Assembly (NCBI RefSeq): GCF_021502585.1
Contig: NZ_JAKFGM010000001.1
Location: forward strand, 558,001-622,000
Source of the DNA: Sphingomonas cremea
GTDB taxonomy: Bacteria > Pseudomonadota > Alphaproteobacteria > Sphingomonadales > Sphingomonadaceae
Direction of reading: 5' to 3'
DNA length: 64,000 nucleotides
The translations under genes and the position numbers were made by a program. This document shows, one piece after another, positions 18,485 to 27,661 of the stretch. Position 1 is the first letter of the stretch. Each line of letters opens with the position of its first letter. A model generated the notes under the pieces. The model did no database searches and had not been told where the DNA came from. It saw only the letters and a program-made list of their open reading frames with translations.

Positions 18485-19561
18485 ATGGCAGCGCAGCTCA
18501 AAGTCGTCGGCATGAATGGGGACAGCGTGAACACAGACCGTCAAAAGGCATTGGATGCGGCGCTCGCGCAAATCGATCGCGCGTTCGGCAAGGGCTCGGC
18601 AATGAAGCTTGGCAGCCGGGAAAAAATCGAGATCGATACCGTGTCGACCGGCTCGTTGGGCCTCGACATCGCGCTTGGCGTCGGCGGCCTGCCGCGCGGC
18701 CGGGTGATCGAAATCTATGGTCCGGAAAGTTCGGGCAAGACGACCTTGGCGCTGCATGCCATTGCCGAGGCGCAGAAGGAGGGTGGAACCGCCGCCTTCG
18801 TCGACGCCGAGCACGCGCTCGATCCCGTTTATGCCAAGAAGCTGGGCGTCAATATCGACGAGCTGATCGTGTCGCAGCCCGACACTGGCGAGCAGGCGCT
18901 GGAGATCGTCGACACGCTGGTCCGATCCAACGCAATCGACGTGCTGGTGATCGATTCGGTGGCGGCGCTGGTACCGAGGGCCGAAATCGAGGGTGAAATG
19001 GGCGACAGCCATGTCGGCCTCCAGGCCCGGCTGATGAGCCAGGCGCTGCGAAAGCTGACCGGATCGATCAGCCGATCGCGTTGCACCGTCATCTTCATCA
19101 ACCAGGTGCGGATGAAGATCGGGGTCATGTACGGCAATCCGGAAACGACCACCGGCGGCAATGCGTTGAAATTCTATGCCAGCGTCCGGCTCGACATCCG
19201 CCGCACCGGCCAGATCAAGGATCGCGACGATATCGTCGGCAACACTACCCGGGTGAAGGTGGTAAAGAACAAGGTCGCGCCGCCGTTCAAGCAGGTCGAG
19301 TTCGACATCATGTATGGCGAGGGCGTCAGCAAGGTCGGCGAGATACTCGACCTCGGCGTCAAGGCCGGGCTGGTCGAAAAGTCAGGTTCCTGGTTCAGCT
19401 ATGACTCGATCCGCATCGGCCAAGGTCGCGAGAACGCCAAGCAGTATCTGAAGGAAAATCCCGACGTGGCGCAACGGATCGAAAATGCGATCCGCGGCAA
19501 GACCGAAGAGGTGGCCGAGGCGCTGATGGTCGGACCCGCAGACGACGATATTGAAGGCTAG
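18485..19561 (+). CDS. recA: Recombinase RecA
   Basis: ATP-dependent strand-exchange protein and co-protease for LexA. The 358 residues show Walker [20 protein letters not shown], Walker [20 protein letters not shown], the L1/L2 loops around [15 protein letters not shown] and [20 protein letters not shown], and the acidic C-terminal tail. The ATG at 18485 gives a short N-terminal extension before [20 protein letters not shown], usual for sphingomonads; a start at VNTDRQ would also work. It is monocistronic, preceded by an SOS box and followed by a hairpin terminator lying in the 3' end of the convergent gene. Confidence 0.99.
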   Translation: MAAQLKVVGMNGDSVNTDRQKALDAALAQIDRAFGKGSAMKLGSREKIEIDTVSTGSLGLDIALGVGGLPRGRVIEIYGPESSGKTTLALHAIAEAQKEGGTAAFVDAEHALDPVYAKKLGVNIDELIVSQPDTGEQALEIVDTLVRSNAIDVLVIDSVAALVPRAEIEGEMGDSHVGLQARLMSQALRKLTGSISRSRCTVIFINQVRMKIGVMYGNPETTTGGNALKFYASVRLDIRRTGQIKDRDDIVGNTTRVKVVKNKVAPPFKQVEFDIMYGEGVSKVGEILDLGVKAGLVEKSGSWFSYDSIRIGQGRENAKQYLKENPDVAQRIENAIRGKTEEVAEALMVGPADDDIEG

Positions 19562-19584
19562 TCGTCAGCGTTCATGGTAGTGAA

Positions 19585-20856
19585 TCAAAGTTCGGGCGGG
19601 GGGATGACCTCCGCCCTTTCGATTTGAGGGTCGATACCCCCGAACAGCCGTCCGCGCTCGGTCCACAGGACCAGCACCAGTGCAGTGGCGCCGCACACCG
19701 CCAGGCCGGCCAGGAACGGCAGTTGCGTTCCGTCGAACGACTGGCCGATCGTAAGGCCGATCAGCGCACCGCCTATGGTCCCGGTCACGCCCTGGAACGA
19801 TGAAGCGGTGCCCGCGATCGGTGCCATGTTGCGCATCGCCAACGTGCCGAAATTCGACGTCGTGAAGGCAAAGGCAACAAAGGTCAGCGCCATCATGACG
19901 ATGAACAGCCAAAGCGGCTCGACGGTCAGTTCCGCGATCAGCACATGGGCGGTCGCCACGGTGACGAAAGCCAGAAGCCCGGAATGCCCCGTTCGGCGCA
20001 GGCCGAAGCGGCCGACGACGCTTGCATTGCCCCAGCTCGCTAACGCCATCGGCGCGGCAATCGCCGCGAACACCAGCCCGATAAAGTTGGCGGCATCGAA
20101 CACATCAAATACGATCTGCTGGATGGACGATATATAGGCGGTGAGCCCGCCGAATACCGCGGTCAGGGCCAGCGTGTAGCCAATGGAAAGCCGGTCGCTT
20201 GCGGCGGTTTTGACCGCTTGCCAGATTTCACCGGTGTTGAGGTCGCGCCTGTATTCGGGGTGAAGCGTCTCCGGCAGCCGGATGAAGCTCCACAGCCAGA
20301 TCGTCACGCCATAGCTGGCCAAGACCAGGAAGATCGTCCGCCACGGCCCAACCAGCAGGATCGCCTGGCCAATGTTGGGGGCGAGCACCGGCACAAGCAT
20401 GAAGACCATAAACACCAGGCTCATCACCCGGGCCATGGCCTCGCCTTCGAACAGGTCGCGGACCATGGCGGTGACCAGGACTCGCGTGACGGCTGCCGAA
20501 GCGCCCATCGCGATCCGGCCGGCGATCAGCAAGGTGAAGCTCTCCGCGATCCCGCACAGCAGGGCGAAACCGGTGTAGAGGGCAACTCCCGCGCCAAGGA
20601 TCGGCTTTCGCCCGAACCGGTCGGCCAGTGGGCCCCAGAAAATCTGGCCGAACCCAAATCCTAGGAAATATGCGACCACCACCAGTTGGCGGCGGTTCTC
20701 CGTTTCGACTCCCAACTCGGCACCGATAGCCGGAAGCGCGGGAATCATCGCGTCGATCGCAAAGGCATTGAGCGCCATCAGTCCGGCAAGCAGCGCGACA
20801 GTTTCCCGCGTGCCCGGAAGTTTCCTGGTTCCGACGATTCCCGATTGTTCGAACAT
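19585..20856 (-). CDS. MFS drug exporter, Bcr/CflA family
   Basis: Twelve-helix proton antiporter of about 423 residues. The early motif LNAFAIDAMIPALPAIGAEL and FGQIFWGPLADRFGRKPILG (motif A) are typical of the Bcr/CflA/MdfA-like group; GASAAVTRVLVTAMVRDLF in helix 4-5 also matches. Twelve hydrophobic segments can be followed to LAGLAVCGATALVLVLW. The frame allows a TTG at 20877; the ATG at 20856 is more likely, though neither has a strong ribosome-binding site. It converges on recA and is divergent from the peptidase gene at 20922. Substrate not predictable. Confidence 0.88.
   Translation of the reverse strand: MFEQSGIVGTRKLPGTRETVALLAGLMALNAFAIDAMIPALPAIGAELGVETENRRQLVVVAYFLGFGFGQIFWGPLADRFGRKPILGAGVALYTGFALLCGIAESFTLLIAGRIAMGASAAVTRVLVTAMVRDLFEGEAMARVMSLVFMVFMLVPVLAPNIGQAILLVGPWRTIFLVLASYGVTIWLWSFIRLPETLHPEYRRDLNTGEIWQAVKTAASDRLSIGYTLALTAVFGGLTAYISSIQQIVFDVFDAANFIGLVFAAIAAPMALASWGNASVVGRFGLRRTGHSGLLAFVTVATAHVLIAELTVEPLWLFIVMMALTFVAFAFTTSNFGTLAMRNMAPIAGTASSFQGVTGTIGGALIGLTIGQSFDGTQLPFLAGLAVCGATALVLVLWTERGRLFGGIDPQIERAEVIPPPEL
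19594..19620 (+). terminator. Probable recA terminator
   Basis: GGGCGG (19594-19599) and CCGCCC (19611-19616) extend with G-U and G-C pairs to a nine-base stem with a five-base loop, followed by TTTC. It starts 32 bases after the recA stop and lies in the last codons of the convergent MFS gene. The U-tract is short. Confidence 0.55.
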
Positions 20857-20921
20857 CGGCCGCTGCTGGCGGATCAATTACTGCTGTGCAACAGTCGTGC
20901 ATCCAAAAGATGGGGGAAGCG

Positions 20922-22193
20922 ATGATTTCTGTCTCGACCAGCCGCCGCAACCTGCTTGGTGGAGGGGCTACACTGGCCGCCGCCGCACTGCTTCCACGAA
21001 GTTCGGCAGCTTGGGGCGCGGTCCAGCAGGCGGCCGAGCTCAAGCCAATCCCGCTCCCCCCACCCATCACCCCCGCCGAGCGGCTTTCACGGCTCAATAA
21101 GGCACGCGACCTGATGCAGCGCCGCGGCATTGGCGCGGTGCTGGTCGAGTCTGGCCCCAGCCTCGATTATTTTACCGGCATCCAATGGTGGCGCAGCGAA
21201 CGGCTGACCGGCGTCGTCATTCCTGCCGAGGGCGACCCGATCATCGTCACGCCTTTCTTCGAACAGCCGACAATCAAGGAAATGTTGGCGGTTCCGGCCG
21301 AGATTCGAACCTGGCAGGAGGACGATGAACCACTCAAGCTGGTCGCAGATTTCCTCAAGGAGCGGAATCTTGCCTCCCAGCCCATCGGCTTTGAAGAAAC
21401 CAACCGTTTCTTCCTGATGGATCGGCTCCAGCAGCAATTGCCGTCCACGCCGATCGTCAGCGCCAACCCGGTTGTACGCGGGCTCAGGATGATCAAGTCG
21501 CCCGCCGAAATTGCGCTTATGCAGGCTGCGGCGGACATTATGGCAGCGTCATTGCGCTATGCCGGCGAGCGGACCCGAGAGGGAATGGCTCCGCCGGAGG
21601 TCGATGCCATGATCGCCGCCGCTCAGAAGAAGTTGGGCGCGGATTATGACGGCGGCCTGATCCTGATCAGCGAGGCCAGTGCTTATCCGCATGGCAGCAA
21701 GCAGCAGCATGTCGTCAAGCGCGGCGAGGTCATATTGCTCGACTGCACTTGCTCGGTGCATGGCTACCAGGCTGACATTACCCGCACATTCGTTTTCGAT
21801 GCCGATGCCAGCGCGGAACAGCGCAAGGTATGGGACCAAGTGCATCGGGGGCAGCAGATCGCCATGGCCGCGGCGAAGATCGGCGCCCCTGCCGGCAGCG
21901 TCGATGATGCAGTGCGCAGCACCTATGAAAGCTGGGGCTATGGGCCGCGATACAAGCTACCCGGGACATCGCACCGCACGGGACACGGTATCGGCATGGA
22001 GGTGCACGAGCCGGTGAATCTCGTCCACGGCGAAATGACCCCGCTGGCCGTCGGAATGTGCTTCTCCAACGAACCCGGGATCTACGCTCCGGGCAAGTTC
22101 GGAGTCCGACTTGAGGACTGTTTCCACATGACCGAGAGCGGACCGAAATTCTTCACCACGCCGCCGCCGAGCATCGATCGACCATTTGATTAG
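20922..22193 (+). CDS. Xaa-Pro peptidase (M24), Tat-exported
   Basis: Dinuclear-metal aminopeptidase of the creatinase/prolidase type, 423 residues. The N-terminus ISVSTSRRNLLGGGATLAAA has a twin-arginine motif and hydrophobic stretch, so the folded enzyme is probably exported. The five metal ligands of M24 are recognisable: Asp in ILLDCTCSVHGYQADITRT (twice), His in TGHGIGMEVHEP, Glu in FSNEPGIY and Glu in GVRLEDCFHM. The ATG at 20922 follows GGGGAAGCG and starts the Tat signal; an upstream in-frame start at 20886 is less likely. Substrate is probably X-Pro peptides. Confidence 0.92.
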   Translation: MISVSTSRRNLLGGGATLAAAALLPRSSAAWGAVQQAAELKPIPLPPPITPAERLSRLNKARDLMQRRGIGAVLVESGPSLDYFTGIQWWRSERLTGVVIPAEGDPIIVTPFFEQPTIKEMLAVPAEIRTWQEDDEPLKLVADFLKERNLASQPIGFEETNRFFLMDRLQQQLPSTPIVSANPVVRGLRMIKSPAEIALMQAAADIMAASLRYAGERTREGMAPPEVDAMIAAAQKKLGADYDGGLILISEASAYPHGSKQQHVVKRGEVILLDCTCSVHGYQADITRTFVFDADASAEQRKVWDQVHRGQQIAMAAAKIGAPAGSVDDAVRSTYESWGYGPRYKLPGTSHRTGHGIGMEVHEPVNLVHGEMTPLAVGMCFSNEPGIYAPGKFGVRLEDCFHMTESGPKFFTTPPPSIDRPFD

Positions 22194-22200
22194 GCGCGAT

Positions 22201-23517
22201 CTAGAAATGGTCGTCGATGGGCTCGGTTCGCACAACATGCGTCGGGGCATGGGGGGGCTCGATATCGGCCGGCTCCATCGGGTCTAGCGTCCCCTCCCAT
22301 TTGGCCACGGCGACCGAGGCGACTGCATTGCCGACGACGTTCGTCGCGCTCCGTCCCATGTCGAGGAAATGATCGACAGCCAGGATTAAAAGCAAGCCGG
22401 CCTCGGGAATGTTGAAGAGCGAAAGCGTGGCGGCAATGACGACGAGGCTCGCCCTTGGGACGCCTGCCATGCCCTTGGACGTGATCATCAGCACCAGCAG
22501 CATGGTGATTTCCTGGCCGAGCGTCAGGTCGATGCCATAGGCCTGCGCGATGAAGATCGACGCGAAGGTCATGTACATCATCGAGCCGTCCAGATTGAAC
22601 GAATAGCCGAGCGGCAGGACGAAGCTGGCGATCCGGGGCGGCACGCCGAACCGGTCCAGCGCCTCGAGCGTGCGGGGATAGGCCGCTTCGGATGACGCGG
22701 TGGAGAAGGCGAGCACGATCGGGTCGCGAATGTATCGGATCAGATACTTGGTCCGCGCGCCGACGAACAGGTAGGCGGCGCCGATCAGCAGCGTCCAAAG
22801 GATCGCCAGGCCAAGGAAGAAGCTACCGACAAATCGGCCGAAATCGATGATGATCGCCGGACCCTGTTCAGCGATCGCGGCGGATACGGCGGCAAACACC
22901 GCGACCGGTGCAACGCGCATCACATAGTCGGTTACCTGCAGCATTACGTGAACGAGCGCTTCAATTCCCTTCACAAGCGGACGCGCTTTCTCTCCCAGCG
23001 CGGTGATCGCCACGCCGAAGAAGACAGAAAAGATTACGATTTGCAGGATTTCGTTCTTGGACATTGCATCGGCGATCGATGCCGGCACCAGGTGGGTCAC
23101 GAATTCCTTCAGGGAGAATGCGGCCTTTTCGACGCCACTTGCCGCATCCGCCGCCGGCAGGGCCAGATTGAGTCCGACCCCTGGTTGAAGTGCATTGACC
23201 AGGATTAGCCCGAGGGTGAGCGAGACCAGGCTGGCGCCGACGAACCAGATAAGGCTGCGCAAGCCGACCCGCCCCAGCGCAGCCGTGTCGCCCATGTGAG
23301 CGATTCCGACCACAAGGGTCGAAAACACCAGCGGCGCGATGATCATCTTGATCAGGCGCAGGAACAGCGCGGTGATAATGCCGAGATATTCCGCGATCGA
23401 TTTGAGTTGCTCCGCGGACTGGGCCGAGCCGTCGTCAATCGCGGCATTTGTCGCCCATCCCGCCACGATCCCGAGGACCAGCGCGAACAATATGTAGCGG
23501 GTGAGATTCTTGGCCAA
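22201..23517 (-). CDS. Dicarboxylate/amino acid:cation symporter (DAACS family)
   Basis: Inner-membrane symporter of 438 residues related to GltP and DctA. Family signatures include FLRLIKMIIAPLVFSTLVVG, the serine-rich hairpin region FSTASSEAAYPRTLEALDRF and FVLPLGYSFNLDGSMMYMTF, with KGMAGVPRASLVVIAATL near the end. The start is a TTG at 23517, preceded by AGGAGG six bases upstream, which supports it. The 3' end lies seven bases from that of the M24 peptidase gene. Glutamate, aspartate or C4-dicarboxylates are likely substrates; the sequence does not decide. Confidence 0.92.
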   Translation of the reverse strand: MAKNLTRYILFALVLGIVAGWATNAAIDDGSAQSAEQLKSIAEYLGIITALFLRLIKMIIAPLVFSTLVVGIAHMGDTAALGRVGLRSLIWFVGASLVSLTLGLILVNALQPGVGLNLALPAADAASGVEKAAFSLKEFVTHLVPASIADAMSKNEILQIVIFSVFFGVAITALGEKARPLVKGIEALVHVMLQVTDYVMRVAPVAVFAAVSAAIAEQGPAIIIDFGRFVGSFFLGLAILWTLLIGAAYLFVGARTKYLIRYIRDPIVLAFSTASSEAAYPRTLEALDRFGVPPRIASFVLPLGYSFNLDGSMMYMTFASIFIAQAYGIDLTLGQEITMLLVLMITSKGMAGVPRASLVVIAATLSLFNIPEAGLLLILAVDHFLDMGRSATNVVGNAVASVAVAKWEGTLDPMEPADIEPPHAPTHVVRTEPIDDHF

Positions 23518-23610
23518 TACGCCCTCCTGAAACTGATTTCACCCAAGCCGCTGGCCGCGATGGCGTCAAGGCACCTTGCCATGGCCTGGCCGTCGCGCCA
23601 TCGCGGCGGC

Positions 23611-24411
23611 ATGGATGATCTCGACAACCTCGACGCACGCTATCGCGCGATCCTGTGCGACATCTGGGGTGTGGTCCATGATGGCGGCCGCATCTTGCCG
23701 GGGGTCGAGGAACGCCTGCTTCGCTGGAAATCCGAAGGCCGCGCGGTCGTACTCCTGACCAACGCTCCGCGATCCGCGGACGCGGTTCAACGGCGTCTGG
23801 ACGAGCTGGGATTGCCGCGGGCTGCCTATGACGAAATCAGCAGCAGTGGCGAGGTCGGGATCGATGCCTTGACCAATCCGTCACGCCCGGTCGGTTTTCT
23901 CGGTACGACGATGGATCGAGCGGACCTGGTCAGGCGAGGTGTGATGCTGGCCGAAGAAGATTTTGCCGAGTTCGCTTGCACAGGCTTGGACGAATGGCGC
24001 GATGATCCGGCGGAATATCGTTCGCAACTGGTTGAATGGGCAGAGCGGGGGTCGGTCATGCACTGCCTAAACCCAGACCGCATCGTTATCCACTGCGGCA
24101 GGCGCGAAGCCTGTGCCGGAGCCTTGGCCGACATTTATGAGGCACTGGCAGGCACGGTCGAATGGTATGGTAAGCCACATGGCCCGATATACGATCATGC
24201 AAGAGCGCTGATCGGCGGCCTGCCCCGGGAAGCGATGCTCGCGATTGGCGACGGCCTGCAGACCGACATGCTGGGCGCGGGCCGCTACGGCATCGACGCA
24301 ATCTATGTCAGCCACGGAATTCACGCAGGCGAACCCGTGCCGGACGATTTTGCCGCACGGCACGGGCTGGGCGACTGGCACCCAATAATGACCGTTAAAG
24401 GCCTCGCCTGA
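23611..24411 (+). CDS. HAD-IIA phosphatase (TIGR01459-type)
   Basis: About 266 residues of a haloacid-dehalogenase phosphatase. Motif I is in ILCDIWGVVHDGGRILPGVE, motif II in VVLLTNAPRSADAVQRRLDE, the Lys motif in VEWYGKPHGPIYDHA and motif III in MLAIGDGLQTDMLGAGRYG. The IIA cap lies between motifs II and III. Homologues of this alphaproteobacterial subfamily are of the same length and have no assigned substrate. The frame is open to 23296, but upstream of 23520 it is antisense to the symporter. Starts at 23581 and 23611 are both possible. Confidence 0.85.
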   Translation: MDDLDNLDARYRAILCDIWGVVHDGGRILPGVEERLLRWKSEGRAVVLLTNAPRSADAVQRRLDELGLPRAAYDEISSSGEVGIDALTNPSRPVGFLGTTMDRADLVRRGVMLAEEDFAEFACTGLDEWRDDPAEYRSQLVEWAERGSVMHCLNPDRIVIHCGRREACAGALADIYEALAGTVEWYGKPHGPIYDHARALIGGLPREAMLAIGDGLQTDMLGAGRYGIDAIYVSHGIHAGEPVPDDFAARHGLGDWHPIMTVKGLA

Positions 24412-24414
24412 TCG

Positions 24415-26442
24415 TCAGGCCGGCTCGGCGACCTGTTGCTGCACCACCTTGTCGGCGAGATGCCCGTTAAGCTCGGCCAAATGGTCGAACTCGGCCTCAT
24501 AGCTCGCCAATCCCTGGCTCAAGGAGCGCAGCTCCGCCTCCAGGCCATCGAGTTCGGCCTCGGGAACCAGTGCCTCGATCCGGTCCCATCCGGTCCACCC
24601 ATCGCGCGGGCCCATGCCGAGCATTTGACCGCGCCGACTGGCGACCGCCGACGACATGCGGCTAGCGGAGGAGGCAGGGCCCACCAGCACCAGTTTGTGC
24701 ACGGGTTCGAGCAGGTGCGGTACGGCCTCGGCCAGCGCCTCCTGCATCGCAATCCGCCCGGCCAGGCGGAACGCAAGCTCGCTCGAATCGACGCTGTGGT
24801 AGCTGCCGTCGATCAGGGTCACCGCGACATCGACTACCGGGAAGCCGAGCGGCCCCTTTTGCATCGCGTCGCGGACGCCTTGCTCGACCGCCGGGATCCA
24901 CTGCTTGGGTACCGCGCCGCCGGAGATTTTCTCCTCGAAGCGGAAGCCCTCGCCGCGCGCCAGTGGGCGAAGCTCGATGATCACATCGCCATATTGGCCG
25001 TGGCCCCCTGACTGCTTCTTGTGGCGGCCACGCTGGGTCACGGGCCGGCGGATGGACTCGCGATAGCCGATCGATGGAGCATGATGTTTTACGTCCACGC
25101 CATAGCGGCGCTTCAGCTTGGCCAGCGTGGTCTTCAGATGTTCGTCATTGACACCGCGAAGCCGCATTTCATGGCTCGCCTCATCCTGCTCCAGCGACAG
25201 GCTTGCATCCTCTTCGAGGATCCGGGCGAGCGCGCCGGATAGGCGGACATCGTCCTTCCGATCCGCAGGCTCAATCGCGAACGCGCAGTTGCGGGAGGGA
25301 AGGGCGGTTTCGATTGGCGGCGGCAACTTGCCGGAACCGAGCCAATCGCCAGCCTTCACTCCATCGGCCTTGGCCACGGCGACCAAGTCGCCGTTGCCTG
25401 CCTCGGCAATCTTGGTGGTCTTGTCGCCCTGAATTGCGAAAAGCGCGCCAAGCCGTCCGACTTCACCGCTGCTGCTCTTGAAATCGCTGCTTTCATGGAC
25501 CGGGCCACCAATGGCGCGGGCCAGAGCTAGGCGGCCCGCCGAGCCGCCGTGCGAGACTTTGAAGGCATAAACGGCAGGTGCGTCGACCCCCAGGCGCGCC
25601 GCCGTGGCCTCGGGCCCGGGCGCCTCGTGGCGAAGCGCCTTCAGCAATCGGTTGATGCCCCAGCGATTATGGGCCGATCCGAACAGGACCGAGACACCAA
25701 GATTGTCGCTGGTCTCACGCCGAAGGTCCGCGAAAATCGTGCCCGGTTCGGGCACCTGGTCCAGCAGCAATTGTTCAAGCAGCGTGTCGTCATGGTCTGC
25801 CAGCTGTTCCAGCAGCTGAGTTCGCGCCTGTGCTTCACGTTCAGCCAGTTCCTCCGGAAGGGCGATCGGTTCGGACGGCTTGCCGGGCACATAATGATAG
25901 GCGCGTTCGAGCGCGACATCGACGAAGCCAGTCACCTTTTCGCCTTCGCGGATCGGAATTTGCCGGGCGATCAAAGGCGAAACGCTCATTGGCTGGAGTG
26001 CGGTCAGGAGATCGCGGATCCGTCCGTGCGCTTGGTCGATCCGATTGACGAACAGGATGTGCGGAATGCCTTGCTCATCGAGCATGCGAAGCGCCGGCGC
26101 GGCCAGGGCGGCACGTGCCGGATCGGGATCGACCACGACGATCGCCATATCGGCCACCGCCACGCCGCGCGCGGCGTCGGCTGCGAAACCAATCGAGCCG
26201 GGTGCGTCGATGAGGGCGTATTTGTCGCCGAGATAGGTGAAATTATAGAGGTTGGTTTCGGTAGATCCGCCTCGCTGGCGAGCCTCGGCGCTATTGTCGC
26301 CAATGCTCGATCCGTTGGCCACCGATCCCTGTCGGTCGGTCGTACCGCTGGCATAGAGTAAGGCCTCCGCCAAGCTAGTCTTGCCCGCGCCGGCCGGACC
26401 GACCAGCGCGATAACCCTCGTGCCTTTGGATTCTCCAGGCAT
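24415..26442 (-). CDS. Divergent elongation factor G-like GTPase
   Basis: A 675-residue EF-G paralogue with all domains: P-loop IALVGPAGAGKTSLAEALLY, a DxxG region LIDAPGSIGFAADA, and domains III-V ending with AVPHLLEPVHKLVLVGPASS. In canonical EF-G the DxPG motif is followed by the catalytic His and the guanine motif is NKxD; here they are Ser (APGS) and NRID. Domain IV is present (GGHGQYGDVIIELRPL). This suggests a paralogue rather than the main translocase. The ATG at 26442 has GGAGGAAGGAG upstream and gives MPGESKGTRVIALVG; the upstream part of the frame to 26703 is discounted. It converges on the HAD gene. Confidence 0.85.
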   Translation of the reverse strand: MPGESKGTRVIALVGPAGAGKTSLAEALLYASGTTDRQGSVANGSSIGDNSAEARQRGGSTETNLYNFTYLGDKYALIDAPGSIGFAADAARGVAVADMAIVVVDPDPARAALAAPALRMLDEQGIPHILFVNRIDQAHGRIRDLLTALQPMSVSPLIARQIPIREGEKVTGFVDVALERAYHYVPGKPSEPIALPEELAEREAQARTQLLEQLADHDDTLLEQLLLDQVPEPGTIFADLRRETSDNLGVSVLFGSAHNRWGINRLLKALRHEAPGPEATAARLGVDAPAVYAFKVSHGGSAGRLALARAIGGPVHESSDFKSSSGEVGRLGALFAIQGDKTTKIAEAGNGDLVAVAKADGVKAGDWLGSGKLPPPIETALPSRNCAFAIEPADRKDDVRLSGALARILEEDASLSLEQDEASHEMRLRGVNDEHLKTTLAKLKRRYGVDVKHHAPSIGYRESIRRPVTQRGRHKKQSGGHGQYGDVIIELRPLARGEGFRFEEKISGGAVPKQWIPAVEQGVRDAMQKGPLGFPVVDVAVTLIDGSYHSVDSSELAFRLAGRIAMQEALAEAVPHLLEPVHKLVLVGPASSASRMSSAVASRRGQMLGMGPRDGWTGWDRIEALVPEAELDGLEAELRSLSQGLASYEAEFDHLAELNGHLADKVVQQQVAEPA

Positions 26443-26584
26443 GCGACTCTCCTTCCTCCGGTGTTGGCGGGGGCGCCGAGTCGCATGTCGAGCGGCCAGC
26501 GCTCTCCAAAGGAAGAGCGTCGGACTCTTTCGGGCGGAAGGCAATAGGGTTGGAACGAGTCCGTCAAAACTGCGATTGAGCGAT

Positions 26585-27661
26585 ATGGACGCAAATCCTG
26601 ATCCAACGGATCGGGGCCGCAAGGCGGCCTCACCGTGGCAAATGCCGCTATCCGCATGGAAAGATGTGGCCATGCGGGTGTGGAACGAAAGCTGGGTCGA
26701 CAATATCGGCCTGGTTGCCGCCGGCGTTGCCTTTTATGGTTTTCTTGCAGTGGTGCCGCTGCTCGGCCTCCTGGTTCTCAGCTATGGCATGGTCACCGAT
26801 CCGGACACGGTCGTGAGCCACGTTATGGTATTGATCCACGTGCTGCCGGCCGATGTGGCGGTGCTGATCGGCCAATTATTGATGAATGCCGTTCAGACGT
26901 CGGAACAGACCAAAGGGTTCGGCTTCCTGATTGCCGTTCTTGTTGGACTTTATGCCGGGGGGAATGGGGCGGGATCCATCATGACGGCGCTCAACATTGC
27001 CTATGAGGAGGAGGAAAAGCGAAGCCTGTCCCGCTTCTATCTGATCGCGTTCACCATCACGGCGGCCGCCGTACTCCTGGCTCTGGTGGCGCTGGCAGCA
27101 ACGGCTACGGTTCAGGCGCTCGACAGGCTGATCCCCCCATTGTCCGGCACCTCCACATTGGCAGTGGGAAAAGCGGGCCTTTATATCTTGATTGCGCTGA
27201 TTGCGGCCGCGGTTGCGGCAACTCTCTATCGCTACGGTCCGTCGCGTGAGGACGCACGATGGCAATGGCTGACGCCGGGCTCGATTTTCACCGCTGCCGT
27301 TTGGCTCGCCCTCACCAACGGCTTCGGTTTCTACGTGACCCGGCTAACCGACTATAACGCAATTTACGGATCGATCGCCGCTGTCATCATGCTCCTAACG
27401 TGGATGTACCTATCCGCCTATGTCTTCCTGTTCGGTGCTGAACTGAATGCCGAGCTTGAGCATCAGACGGCCATCGACAGCACCACCGGCCGCCCCGAAC
27501 CATTGGGCGAACGCGGCGCTTGGGCCGCCGACCATGTGGCAGGTGTTACCGATGATGGCACATCAGACGGCCCGAGCCTTGGGGAGGCCGGTCCCCCCAG
27601 TCCTGCGGAAGAACCGGTTAAGCGGCAGGAAGAAGCCGCTGCTCCCCCGCGAGCCGAATGA
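26585..27661 (+). CDS. YihY/BrkB-type membrane protein
   Basis: About 358 residues. The YihY core has six transmembrane helices: NIGLVAAGVAFYGFLAVVPL, then GFGFLIAVLVGLYAGGNGAG, FYLIAFTITAAAVLLALVAL and LNAELEHQT at the end of the membrane domain. GSIAAVIMLLTWMYLSAYVF is a signature of the family. The family was once called RNase BN but is not a nuclease; its role is unknown. A soluble acidic tail of about 70 residues follows. The ATG at 26585 follows the spacer to the divergent EF-G-like gene. The last 44 bases overlap the convergent rpoH gene. Confidence 0.87.
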   Translation: MDANPDPTDRGRKAASPWQMPLSAWKDVAMRVWNESWVDNIGLVAAGVAFYGFLAVVPLLGLLVLSYGMVTDPDTVVSHVMVLIHVLPADVAVLIGQLLMNAVQTSEQTKGFGFLIAVLVGLYAGGNGAGSIMTALNIAYEEEEKRSLSRFYLIAFTITAAAVLLALVALAATATVQALDRLIPPLSGTSTLAVGKAGLYILIALIAAAVAATLYRYGPSREDARWQWLTPGSIFTAAVWLALTNGFGFYVTRLTDYNAIYGSIAAVIMLLTWMYLSAYVFLFGAELNAELEHQTAIDSTTGRPEPLGERGAWAADHVAGVTDDGTSDGPSLGEAGPPSPAEEPVKRQEEAAAPPRAE

